Assembly (NCBI GenBank): GCA_000708835.1
Contig: DF237044.1
Coordinates: 124,001-188,000, forward strand
Origin: Klebsormidium nitens
Lineage: Eukaryota > Streptophyta > Klebsormidiophyceae > Klebsormidiales > Klebsormidiaceae
Reading direction: 5' to 3'
Length of the DNA: 64,000 bases
Shown: positions 1 through 11,300 of the stretch, piece by piece
How positions within the stretch are numbered: position 1 is the first letter of the stretch
Layout of the letters: every line of letters starts with the position of its first letter
The notes under the pieces: model-generated
Databases searched by the model: none
What the model was told of the DNA's origin: nothing
What the model saw: only the letters and a program-made list of their open reading frames with translations
Translations under genes and position numbers: made by a program

Positions 1-2739
1 GACGTTGGTGAGACGTTCAACTTCCTTAAGCTGCCCTCCGACTTCCAGAAAGCGGCCTGGTGCGCGCGCGTCGACCTCCTCAAAGAATTCCTGTCCAACC
101 CCTTAAGGGAGGAGTTTTTGAAGCAGAGGGAGCCGCTCCTGAACTTCCCGGTTCTGCATTTGGTGGTGTTTGGGGCGCAGCGGCACGTGGAGCGTTCTGG
201 ACCGCCTGGAGACTATCCTCAGGTATTAGGAAAGTCCCAATTGTGTTCTTCTGTTGTTCCGTTTTGAAACAAGAGCGCAGTCTGTGGAGTTTGTTCAGCC
301 ACATCGGCTGTCAAATGTCTGATCTTGAAAGTGGACTCTAGTCAGTGCCATGCCACACATGCCTCCATTCCAAAGAAGAGAAGTCAATTTCATCTAGTTT
401 TGTGCAATCAACCATACACCAAAGAACTTGAAAGAACTGGCAATGTTTGAGTTGATTATTTGAGGTGCGCAGCTCAAGGGGTGTCCTGTAATTCATCGCA
501 CCGTAGTCTCCTTCCTTGTTTCTATCATGCTCATGTTCGCTCTACCTATTCCCAAAACCGTAATTAGACTAGATGCTACAAGAACCTGGCGTAGCCCGTT
601 GTGGCGCCAGATCTCAAAGAATTAACCATCTTTATGGTTTTTCCAGGCCTGCCAGCTCCTCCTAGAGGCTGGCGCCAACGTGCACGCTCGCGATTGCAAC
701 GGTTACACCGCTCTACACCACGCAACCTCCCACCACGCCCAACTGGACCTCGCTCGCCTCCTCCTGAAACACGGCGCCGACCCCAATGCTCGCAACCGCT
801 TCGGCAACAACGCTCTGATGGAGCCGGTGATGCTCAACAACTTTGAGGCATGCAAGCTGCTGTATGATGCGGGGGCCGATCCAGATCTGGAGGACTTTGA
901 CGGGTTTACTCCCAGGAAGACTGGGATGTCATACCCCGCGCTTCAAGCACTTTTTGCTCGGCGGCGAGAGGGGAGAAGTGGGGGGGAAGCACGGGGAGAC
1001 GCTCCTGGAACGAACGGAAGGGAAGGGGCTGGAAGAAAGCCACGGAGACCGGAGGATGAACTGGGGATGATATATTGCAGTTTGTGCGAAAGGAAGATGA
1101 CTCCGGTGGAAGCGAAGCGGTGCTCGGGGTGTCATGTTCGGCCGTACTGCAGCAAGGGTAAGGCTGTTGACACCATCCATCTTAAGTCTCTTGAAGGGCA
1201 GGTGGAATGTGGCTGAAGTTTGGAAACATTAGCGAGCCTTTGATTGGCATTGCGCAACATGACTCTTGAGTCTACGGGTTCTAACAGGAGGACGGACTCT
1301 GCCAACGAAAGTCTGACCAGTTGTGTTGTCAATGATGACTTAGGCTTCAAGTTCAGGTCAAGTTCTGGGCTTGATGAAAAACTTCACATTACGCTCACGG
1401 CAGCGAGAGTCTTGTCAAAGAATGGGCATACGAGGAGAGGCTATCGCTTTCTTGTTCTGTTGTCTCGAGCTGCAGGAATCGCTGGGAGCTATTCATCCAA
1501 CGTTAGAATGGTAGCAACCCCAGCTTCCGTGTCCCTCTGAACGAAGTGCATATCTTTGTGCACCAGTTCTTGTGCAAAGGCGACCCTTTCATATTGCCCT
1601 CGCAAAGTCGATGTAACTTTAATACTCTAATTCACTTCCTTTACCAAAAAGTTGCCTTTGTGTGCAGAGTGTCAGCGGAACGACTGGAAGGAGCACAAGC
1701 TGACGTGCAGAAAGGACTCCAAGCCGCATGAAGTCGTGGTCACGCCCGTAGTGCCGCCCGGTGTCATGTCGAGCGTCCCCCTCAGCCAGTTCCTTGAAGA
1801 TATGTCACGGGGGAGCGTCGCTGAAATAAGTGCGAAAGTCATGGTAAGATCAAAAAATCGACTTTCTTTTGTAGAACCCAGTCATTGAGCTCTGCTGAGT
1901 GTCGTTTCTGCATGCAATCTGTCCTCGAGAATCATATATCAGTCGTACTTTTAAGGGCTCTCTTTGTCAGAGGTTCCGTTACGCTGCGAATGTGGGGGCC
2001 CTTCGACAGACAGATTCTGATCGGAATGCACATCTTTCAAAACAGGATATTGACTTGTTTAATCCAGTTAATTGGGTTAAAGAGCATCCCGCTTATTGTG
2101 GGTGATAAGCAAGCCGCCCTATTTTCAAAAGATTCGGAGCAATCCGAAATGCGTCGCCGTTGCTTGTAAGTTCTAGAAGCAGCAGAGATTTGAACCGTTG
2201 GGCCAGTTGCTCTTGCGCGACAGATTTGTTGGCAGTTCTTAGAAGGCGTTTGACGTTTGCAAACGGGATGGTGAGCCGTGTTCTCAACTGTGAGCCGTGT
2301 TCTCAACTGCGCTGATGAAGAGGGAGTGAGGTCAGAGTGTCCCAGTTGCGTTTGAGAAGGTGGAGACGGACTGAATATCCGACGGTAAACTGACAGCTGT
2401 GTGCTTGTGGTTCTGCAGAAAGCGGACAAGTTTCACACTAGCACGGAGGAAACGAACGCTGCGTACGCACAGAAGGGCCGTTACTTTGTCCTGAAGGTTC
2501 AAGTTGGTATGAACATGCAAACGTTGAAGCCAATTTCGAGTCAACCGATGATGGCGTACAACAACAGTCGAAAATTTCAGTGTCGGATAGAGCCGAAGGA
2601 CCCGGGGCATAAGATCATCTATGACCGCATTGCTGCCGACGGAGTCATGGGCTTAAAGGCTTACTTTAACGCCTATGTGAACAAGCAGAAGAAGCTGGTT
2701 ATAGTCACGAGTCCGGTGCTGCCGGCTCAGCCATGGTGA
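1..2739 (+). CDS. Ankyrin-repeat and MYND zinc-finger protein, 5' end outside the window
   Basis: Four visible exons, 1-222, 647-1157, 1668-1843 and 2419-2739, join in phase to 409 codons plus stop. The gene starts before base 1. Exon 2 encodes ankyrin repeats, with GYTALHHATSHH and ADPNARNRFGNNALMEPV as typical repeat cores. It then has a basic, glycine-rich linker and the first half of a MYND finger (YCSLCERK, CSGC, YCSK). Exon 3 completes the finger with ECQRNDWKEHKLTC. All eight expected zinc ligands (seven Cys, one His) are present, and the split codon G|AG fixes the splice between the halves. The remaining C-terminus, exon 4, has no domain I recognise. MYND fingers bind proline-rich partner peptides and ankyrin repeats bind proteins, so an adaptor role is likely; the substrate is unknown. 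Confidence is high for the domains and moderate for completeness upstream. Confidence 0.85.
2271..2308 (+). repeat. 19-bp direct tandem duplication in an intron
   Basis: The 19-mer GTGAGCCGTGTTCTCAACT occurs twice back to back (2271-2289 and 2290-2308) in the last visible intron of the ankyrin-MYND gene. It looks like a recent slippage or tandem duplication. The unit begins with GTGAG, a donor-like sequence. Confidence 0.9.
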
Positions 2740-4190
2740 GGTTGCAATTGGACCCAAACAGTGTGTACTATTTCGACGTTGCTGACAATCAATGCCTTAT
2801 TGAGGATGAGAATGATCAAAGTCAGGTACGGTAGATAGATGAAGAAGGTTTAACAATGCTACTATACGGCCAGATCTTTCAATGAAGCGTGGGCCGAACC
2901 CGGCCAGCTCATATGACATGGTCGTGGCATCTTGACCACCATCGGCCGCGCGGTTATCCAAAAAGTCTATGAAATGGCCGCGGCCACAGATTCCAAGATT
3001 TGGATCGCAAATGACTCGCCCGTGGCGGCCCCGCCCGAACCTGGATCGATTGCGGCCAATCACTGGCTCCAACCTAGTTTCAGTAAACGTACCCTGCCAG
3101 TCCGACACAAATGCTAGGTGACCGGGTCCCAGCGTGGATTAATGCAATAACGGGCCCGCGCTGACGCGACGATTTGATCATCGCGACAGTTGTGCTGCAC
3201 ATGTGCCGTATTAGCTCCAAAGGATTTTTGATTTGGGGGGCTTCAAATCATTAAGTAAGGTCATGCATGCCTTGCATGATGCTACCGGTATAAATATTAT
3301 GACAAAAACAGGCCCGCGGCGCCGGACTCACCATGATGCGTAACCATCACCGTATCATATCGTGTGATTTAGCGTGACTGATCGAGTTATTATATTCAAT
3401 GGCCCCTCGATCATATGCATGTGTCATTCATGCTACGCATGATATCTTGATCATGTAACTTGGTATACGTGACCGTCATGTATATGCGGTTACAATAGGT
3501 AGTGCGGATTATGGAGCCTAGTGCGTGTGGCATAATTTGTAGTACGTGCCGAGCTGACTCGGTCAGCGGGGCGCATGCAAATGGATGCATGAGTCAGGAG
3601 ACGGCCTGTCCGGTCGGCGGCTAGCATTGAATATTGCCAGGGGCAGCCCTGGCATGCGTGCGTGGGGCCGCCTGCAGTCAGCAGGCAGATATTAAGTTAC
3701 CTGGCAATGAGCATCATGTGCATGTCATATTTTGCAAGTGCACTACGTGCAGATTCGGGGACTGCAGGCAATTCTTCTCAGTAGGCACAATAAACTACTT
3801 GATTGGGAGCGATTGGCTTGCCGTGAGTAAAAGGCATTACAAAAACACCTTGTCTGCCAACATGAAATGCGTTCCCTTTCAACCAAGGCTCTATACGGGT
3901 GGTCTATAGGGTATGTCCTTGTTACCCAGTGCTCGAGATCCCCAATCTCGCTCGTAACCGGTCCGTCTGCATTGTAACACGGAGTACACAGTCAAACGAG
4001 AGAATGAAACAATCAAGAGCAACACACAGGCTTGCCGACAAAGGAGCATCCGAGAACGACGAGTTGTATCTCTCAAGAAAGCCATGTACGTATAGTAAGT
4101 GCATCGCATTCGACAAGAGTGGTTAAGTGAAGCAAGCTCAGATTTCAACCACACAAGCTCTATTCGGAATGAATAGTGGCCTTTCCGCAC
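2740..4190. other. Intergenic sequence, no gene seen
   Basis: About 1.45 kb downstream of the ankyrin-MYND stop. It holds no ORF with splice-supported continuation. It is locally rich in CATGCA/GCATGC palindromic words (about 3240-3650) with an AT-rich TATAAATATT patch near 3290. I see no RNA gene, terminal repeats or transposase remnant. Confidence 0.5.
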
Positions 4191-5002
4191 CTCCAGTTGA
4201 AAGTCCGCCATGTATCGCCGGAAGGCCTCGTCCGAGTCGGTCGGAAACTCGCCCGCTTTTGGGTGGAGGCTCGAATCCCACGAGACAAGGCCTCTTTCAT
4301 ACCGGGGGGGTGATCCAAAGTCTTTCAGACTGGGCGATGAGCCCACGCGTGAACCTAGCCGGGGAGGGGAAAGGAGGCGCGTCCGGGGCGGGGAGAAAGC
4401 TGCCCGGCGGCGCTCGTGCCGCAACATAATGCTCTGCGAAGGCATGCGTTGAGTTGAAATTAATGCAGTAAACGCTTAGGTAGCAATTCAACAAGCTCGA
4501 GCACGTCATACACGATAGAATCGATCGAGTGAGAGCGCAAAAACAACTTGAGTTCAAAGGAGACCATTCTTTGGCGGAAGTGTTGGTTATCAAAGCCCTG
4601 CAACCCAAAACAAAACCCTGAACCATAATCTTTGGAGTTCTTTTGCCGTTCAAAGCACTGTATGAGGATGCGAGCCATGTTGGGTGCCATCACGGTTGCA
4701 GAGCCTCGGCATGTCCGAAGCGTCCGACGGCGCTCACGAATTGGTAAGCGGGCCGCCATTCCGCCCAACACGGAGATACAACGGCCATCCTTTCGTGACT
4801 TTTGTGTCTGCGCACAGCGAAATTGGAATGCAATTTCAACCAGGCACATTGAGTACAAGATCAGACAGCTTACGTCAACTTCTTTCTGCTTCTCGATGCG
4901 CCGCAGCCGTGCCTCGACTCGCTCCTGCTGCGCCTCGGTGGCGTTTTGCATCCGCAGGTTCGTCAGCTCCTGCGTCTGCCGTTGGATCGTCTCCTCCGCC
5001 AT
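4191..5002 (-). CDS. Candidate minus-strand coiled-coil gene fragment
   Basis: Three minus-strand blocks connect in phase: 5002-4874, 4807-4624 and 4255-4191. The first starts after a GCAG acceptor as MAEETIQRQTQELTNLRM and continues as a charged amphipathic coiled coil to RRIEKQKEVD, ending at a GTAAGC donor. The second begins after GCGCAG. The third encodes EFPTDSDEAFRRYMADFQLE and ends at GTGCGG. The middle donor, GTTCAG, is weak. An alternative is that the second block runs on to a stop at 4460. No family is recognised. The opposite strand also offers exon-like pieces in this interval, so the model is tentative and may be part of a decayed or antisense-overlapped gene. Confidence 0.3.
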
Positions 5003-5224
5003 CTGCATCGACGGTAGGGGCGGTCTTACTCTGCTCGACCTTACCAGTCGATTATTCGTTGTAATTGGCTTTCTGACTGGAAAGTCATGGCGGAAAGGCA
5101 CGAAGATGTCTTCACCTCGAGCACCTCAGAACGCTAAGCACCATAGATTGTTCTAGTGAACGAAGTTAGTGCTTCCGTATACGGGTCTAACGATTGACTC
5201 TGACTTGACTTCTCCCCCTTCTAG

Positions 5225-5582
5225 CCTTGTCACGGCTGTTTGGAGAGACCCGAGAAGGATCCAGGTTCCTCCGCTTTGCTGTCATTTTGATGGCAGAGCT
5301 TTTGATCAAGTCTGGCAACGAGCGAGTTTCCCCGTTATTGAACCTCGACAAGTTGACCAGCTCCAGCGGGACTCTTGCCTTGATTGACTCAACTTTCGTT
5401 CTCTTCAGAACCCCTTGTCAATCGTCTCAAACAAGTCGTTGAGTTCCCTTACGAAGAAGGCAGCAGCAATCCAGATCAAGGTTTTCTTTTGCGAGTCGGA
5501 CGATTCACTTGCAGCAGGAAGCTGCTAGAGCTCAACTCTGGAGGACGTCAACTCAGAGGAACACCAAGACGCAGAAACTCAG
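5225..5582. other. Ambiguous coding potential on both strands
   Basis: The plus strand offers splice-bounded blocks. One is about 5412-5480 between CTTCAG and GTTTTC. Another starts after CTTGCAG near 5511 and ends CTCA|GTAAGA near 5581. A further open stretch at 5227-5405 contains LFGETREGSRFLRFAVILMA. The minus strand is open across the same DNA (for example NLSRFNNGETRSLPDLIKSS) with reasonable codon use but no consistent splice chain. I could not decide between the strands and claim no gene. Confidence 0.3.
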
Positions 5583-6460
5583 TAAGACCGGTGCGTCCAA
5601 CTTCGGTCGCTCAGATTTTGAACCGGCAAAGCCGGGAACTGATTTCGAACTTAGTTTACCGGGTCTGCGGCTGCTCGCGCGTTTTTTTCCGATGTTGCGT
5701 TATAAATACAAACACGAGGCGAGCCGCGCGCAAAACATGTTACCAAACGCGCGTGTGCAGCCGCAGAGTCGATCCAAAGTCCTAGATTCAATTCGGGATT
5801 CGCCCGTCAGAAATGCAAATTGTTCAAAATATAAGCGCACCAATGTCAAGCCTTCTCACCTGCAAACGCCACTCCAGGTCTCGACACCGTTCGCGGCAGG
5901 CCCCGAGCGCTGCCCCTGTTTGCACGCGCGCCATTCCGTCCGAGCTGGCCGCAGCCCGCTCGAGCGGATTCCGGCCTGACTTGAGTTCCGGCCGAAAGTT
6001 GACGGATCGCCTGACCTTGCTTCGAGAAGGCTCTGAAATGAGACAACGACGAATGAGACGGAGGGATTCCGGAGCGCCAAGATGGTCGCCAAAAAACAAC
6101 AATGAAAGGGTAGAATCCATCCTGCTGCTTGAATATTTGTGTGTTGGTTTGGCGAGCTTCGAGAAGGTTCGAATCCCTTGAAGAGAGGGTCTGAGTCAGC
6201 TGACGTTCCGTGCAATCACAGGACCAGAACATGGTCACAACCCTTGTCGCCGGGGTTTTGTAATAGCATGGTTGTGCAACCAGACCTTCTGGATCTCGAG
6301 ACGATTCTCAAAATCAAGCAGACACTTGTTAAGACATTCCGTGCGAGCTTGACGGGTTGAGTCCAATCTTCGAAGAGGACCAAGAATCTTTCCCGTTTTC
6401 ACTTTGAACTGGTTCCACTTAAGGTCGCAGCTGGAAAAAGCGAGGGCTGCGCAGATTTAC

Positions 6461-6584
6461 CTGTATTTCCCCAGCGTCTGGGAGCGGGTGACATGTCTGA
6501 ATCGTGTTCAACATCCGACGAGGATTCTCTGGCGCCAAAACCCATGGCCCTCAGTCTCTCACTGAAGTGGTCGGTTTGTGCTTC
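6461..6584 (-). other. Isolated candidate minus-strand exon
   Basis: A 124-nt block is bounded by a TGTGCAG acceptor (just above 6584) and an ACAG|GTAAAT donor (just below 6461). Only one frame is open, encoding EAQTDHFSERLRAMGFGARE followed by a Ser/Asp-rich tail. A second plausible coiled-coil piece (ECLNKCLLDFENRLEIQK) lies below it at about 6290-6360, but its phase does not join directly. It may belong with the candidate gene at 4191-5002. The product is unrecognised. Confidence 0.3.
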
Positions 6585-8310
6585 CTGCACAACCAGAGTG
6601 AGGACCTTTGGATCTATGCAGCTCTTTGAATGCAAACCAAATCACCTAAACGGGAGTGGGGCAGGAAGTATTGCGCCGGTTAGTACCTGTTTTGCTGGTG
6701 ATTTGCAGCTTCATGTGCTTAGCATGACATCGCTCTGGCTGTCAGCTGGTGCTAGTCCAGCGTCAGTAGCAAGACTTCCGAGACAAGAACGTTTTCGAAG
6801 TTTACGTCGTTTTATCCTGTGGCGCTCCGATCCATTTCTGTATCAAACAGGTTGTACTTTGAGTCAATCCGTGTCGGGTACTGATGGAATGGAGGGTACC
6901 GACGGGACGCACAGGGGGTTTGTCTAGTTGCGACACATTGAGGAGTATTAGTCCAGAACACAAAGACAGCCAACTTTCATGTAGCAAACGCAAGGAGAGA
7001 TCGCCAGCAGAAACCCTTTCGCAGCAGGTATGGAATTATTGTGGTGTCATTGCAACTACAATTTAGATTCTGACAGTGACTGGTGTTAAATCCTAGATGA
7101 CCATGTTCTCACCATCCAGGGGTGAAGCAAGGTGAGCGGTGCTTCTGGGGGCAGCTTGTTTAAGGGAGCATCAAACCTGCCTCCTCTAACTTATCCAACC
7201 AGAAGGCGGTTGTACGTGTTCCTGAAGGAGATCATTTTGATTGTCAGATGAGCTGTTAAAGATACCAAAACGCCCATCTTTCAGTTGTTTCTAGCTGCTC
7301 TCAGCTGACACAGTAAACATGGGGTGGCAATATTAATTTCATTGCTCTCGAACAGCTGAAGAGCACTAAAAGCCTACATTCTGATGCTGAGTCACAGTGA
7401 TGGACTAGATGCTGAAGAGCTGCTTGATCATTGGCTCGTAGATCCAGCTCAAGCCCGTAGGGCTTGCGGTTTTCAGCTCCGGCTGATAGTGATGTTCCAA
7501 CGCAATGCTATTTGCATTCTACTCAATCAGGAACCGATTGACAAACATAACAAAGAGTATGACTGATAGAGCGCATTGCCGAGCTTGCACAACAGACCAG
7601 CATTTCCGGCCCACAAGTTGAGCTCTGCTTGCAATCGAGGAGCAAGATTGATTACAACAGGTAGCTCACCAAGTCCTCTTCGTTATGGAATCTACGTCAG
7701 CTCCTTCGGCTCCGCCAATCGTTCAGCACCCCGGAGTCGGTCTGGGCTTTGCAAACGCTGACCAATTGTCCTACACGCTCTTGGAAACAGCATCAAGCCT
7801 TTCCAATGTCTGGGCCCTTAAGGTCTTGCTCTCGACCAGACGGGAAGGTAGACGTCTGATCAATGCGCCGGAAAAGAAGACGACTGACGGGCTCTCTTAT
7901 GCGAAGTTAATATGGACGCCCCATTCGCAGAACCTCAATTGTTCTGCATCGAGCTGACTCGGAGCTGCTGCAGCCTGCAGGTGCTGCCAGCTGGTCAAGG
8001 CAGGCTAGCTCCCTGCCTAAGCGCTGCTCCGGACGTCCAGGTTGCCCTGAGCCTTGACTCTGAGCAGTGCCTTCCTGGAAGGCTTCCAGGAACGTCCAAA
8101 CGTCCCGCAAAAGTTTGGCTGCGTCGGGTGGTCACGCGTCCGCGCTTTGCGCAACGCGGCCGCTACGCGACGACCAGCCAGCTTGCAAAATTCTGTGCGC
8201 ACTGAGTTTGCAAATTGCAGCCTCCTCAAAATTCAAATCAGCATTCTCATCAGAGAGAAGTCAGGAGGGGTCAGAGTACTGTGCAAGGAGCGAGGAGCGA
8301 GCTCTCGAAA
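6585..8310. other. Non-coding stretch and upstream region of the CRM gene
   Basis: I see no gene in about 1.7 kb. The part nearest 8311 presumably holds the promoter and 5' leader of the CRM gene. The reading frame of the first CRM exon is open upstream to 8215, but the Met at 8311 gives the better transit-peptide start. Confidence 0.4.
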
Positions 8311-11300
8311 ATGGCTACCGCTGGGGGTCAATTGTGTCGGCCCCCACCCGCTGTGCAACTCAATCGCTGGCGAGGAATCAACAATGAGGACGCGCTTTGC
8401 ATTGTCAACAGTTCAAGCTCTTGCAAGCTTCGCACTTCGCACGAGAGCATTCGCTGCAGCACTATATCTTGCGCCCAAAGCAGAGCCATACTGAACTCAA
8501 GGCTTTCACTTTCTTATTCCAGATTCTTGTTGACTGATGCTAGACCATTTGAAAAGCGTTCCAGGGAAGACCAAGGTTTCCAAAAATCACGGAGGCGCCA
8601 TTTGCACGTCTGTGCCACATATGGGGGGCGCAGTGGCAGCAGGGGCTTTGAGAGGGCGTCCTATACCTCATCGCAAGAAGAGGAATCATACCAGGACGAG
8701 CGTGAACGGTGGCAAGGGGCAGGGTCTACCTCCGATGGCGAAAGTGGTCACAGCAACGAGGAGCGGGGGTACTCGGAGGATTTTAGGGAGCGCAGGTTCC
8801 AGAATGGTAATGAAGCATACTCCGGTCAGCAGCAGAGAGAGGGCCGTGGTAATGGTCGCGGCGCACGGGGTGGAGCTACCTTCGCAAGCGGACGAGGCAT
8901 GTTTGCTGCCGATGGGAGTGGTGGTCGGTACAACGCCCCAGGCGCACGGTCAGGGAGTTTTGCCCCGGATAGTCGGGCGCAAGTTGAGCGGACTTCTGGC
9001 TGGCAGGCAAATTCTGGGGACGACGGTGTCAGTGATTACGTCAGCGATGATGATGGTGGAGTCCAGACGAGGTCATTTGAAAGGGGCCGCCCTAGGGTTC
9101 CGAAGGGGGGGATCCCCCCAGGTCTTCCTGGAGGCCCCCCGGAAGAACCGGGCGTCCCCTTCCGGCGCACGCTCCTGAAGAAGGAACTGTTCGAGAAGCA
9201 GGGAAAGCAATTGGCGGGGAACTTGGGGCTCGATGAGCGGGACTTGTACGGATGGAAGGCGAACGATTTGCGCAATTCTGACGCGTTGGATGAGGGGAAG
9301 CGTCCAGAGTTTCGCGACTTTTCGCAGCGCGACATTTTCCGGGACAGGATTCGGACAGCCCCCGAGCCTCGGCCCCCCCCTCAAAATCGATTCTCGTCGG
9401 AAGACAGGCCGTCCAAAACTGGGCCAAAAACGCCCTGGGTTAGGAACGGGGTCAGCTCGCCCCCTTCTGAAAGGCGATTCCAATCAGATTCTTCGCCATT
9501 TGACAGCCGCCCTGGAAGCCCCCAGTTTAGAAACAGGGTTAGCGCGCCCCCAAACTCCCGGCAAGGCGGTAGAGGCGCCTCTGGTCGGATGGCCCCCAGC
9601 GACTTCCAGAACCAGGCGGTTACGCCGTTCCAGAAACCCAAACCTCCCGGGTTAGACGTCGGCCCAACAATTGACAGCATCAAACCCCGGTTCGTGCCCC
9701 GAGAGGACCCACCCGACACTAACCACCTCGGATGGAAACCCGAAAACAACAGAGGTTATCGGCCCCCAAGAGAGACGAGATACAATGCAGCGGTAGAGTC
9801 GCCTCCGGTCTACCGCCCCCCGCAGGAACCGAATTTTGACAGGGGGGAGGATTTGCCCCAGGGAGGAGCCCCCCAGCAGTGGCTGAGGAGGCCGCCGGCC
9901 CCCCCGGTGTCGAGGTTTAGGCCGGTAGCGAGAGATGGGGAGATCCAGTTTGAGGAGGAGAAAGGGGGGAAGCAGAGACCGTCGGGATTGGAGCAAGAGG
10001 ACGACGGATTTTGGGACGAGGAGCACGGGGGGGAGGAGATCTCGTTTGCGAGGGCGGCCCTCAGTCACGAGTGAGTGGCACAAGTTTTGTTTACATTTTC
10101 TGGTTGCGCTGCAGCTTATTACCTTGCTCACTTTCTCAGGGTGATCTGCTCACACACTAGTTCTCTGAGGTGGTGAACAAGAGTCACCTTGCTTAGCTTC
10201 TGAGGTTGATATGCACAAACACTGCCACGAGACTGAAGACATGTTTGCAGGCTCTTCATTTAACAAAAGCTAAAAGCTAGTCGACAAATGCTACACGAAA
10301 CTCTGGCCCCATGAGATGGCAGTCTTAACGGAAGTGCACTGGGATAGGGAAAATATCCCTCCAGGAGGTTTAGTCATTCTTCGCCAAACGCCGCGTCTCG
10401 GCATTCGCCATCCTCGAGATAGAAGCTGGAAGCAGGCAAAGTCCGACAAAAAGTGTTCCGTGGTACACATTTACCCTATCCTCTCCTCACGCGTGTCCTA
10501 CTTTCAATGTGGAAGGTTTGGAGGAGGCACAACATAGCTGCAGGACTGTGAACATTGGTTGAAAGTTAGGTCCTTCTCCTTGTGGCATGACTTCTTCTCT
10601 CCTTCTTCCAGCCTTGAGGCGGAGGATCTGTGAGGAAGCCTAGTCACGTCGCAGGAAAATGAACAAGTCTTGCGAGTCAGATTCACCTCTTTCCTTCCTG
10701 ACGCTCGTCCTCTTCTCATTGGCCAGCCCTGAGGTCGAAGATTTGTCGAAGGCACAATTCGATGGATGTCCTCGTTATCTAGAGTCACATCTTCCTCTCC
10801 TTTGAAGTGTCCTCTCACGGCAACCCGAGATGAGGATCCGGAGGATGCACACATCCTGTCTTGCGATCTACGTTTTCTTTTTCGTATCTGACACGTTTCC
10901 TCTCTGAACTGCCAGCCTTGAGGTGGAAGATTTGGAGGAGGCGCAGTACCGGATGCAGGAGGAAGAGCGTGCAGAGAAGCTGCGGCGGCGGCGAGCGATG
11001 TATCGGGCAGAAATGATTCTGGAGGAAGCGGAGCTCAAGCGGCTGAGGAGGAACGCAATTCGACAGCGCTGGTTCCTCAAGATAGGTGAGCGAAGGTCTT
11101 CATCGGTGCCGCGGCGTCTGCAGTCCGATCGTTGGCATGACACCAGGGAATTCCCCATGAGATCCTCAATGAGTGAAACTGAAATCACGCGTCACAGGAT
11201 TTAAGGTTTAGGAGCAGAGCCTTCGATTAGCTGGACCTGCGGAAGCATGTACTCGCTTAGGGACCCGAGAGCTGGTGCAGTTTTGTATTGGCTCCTTCGT

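Noticed and set aside
6160-6185. tRNA-like T-loop word GGTTCGAATCCC
   Set aside because: The flanking arms do not pair into a T-stem, acceptor stem or anticodon arm. Similar words near 4270 and 23812 also fail.
5813-6238. Open frames in all three minus-strand phases, with a CAG|GTGAGA donor near 5860
   Set aside because: All phases being open points to GC-rich composition. No acceptor and phase chain could be completed.
8537-9178. Long open frame overlapping CRM exon 1 in another frame
   Set aside because: It is a shadow of the low-complexity Gly/Arg-rich coding region. It has no domain, and the main frame has the consistent splice chain.
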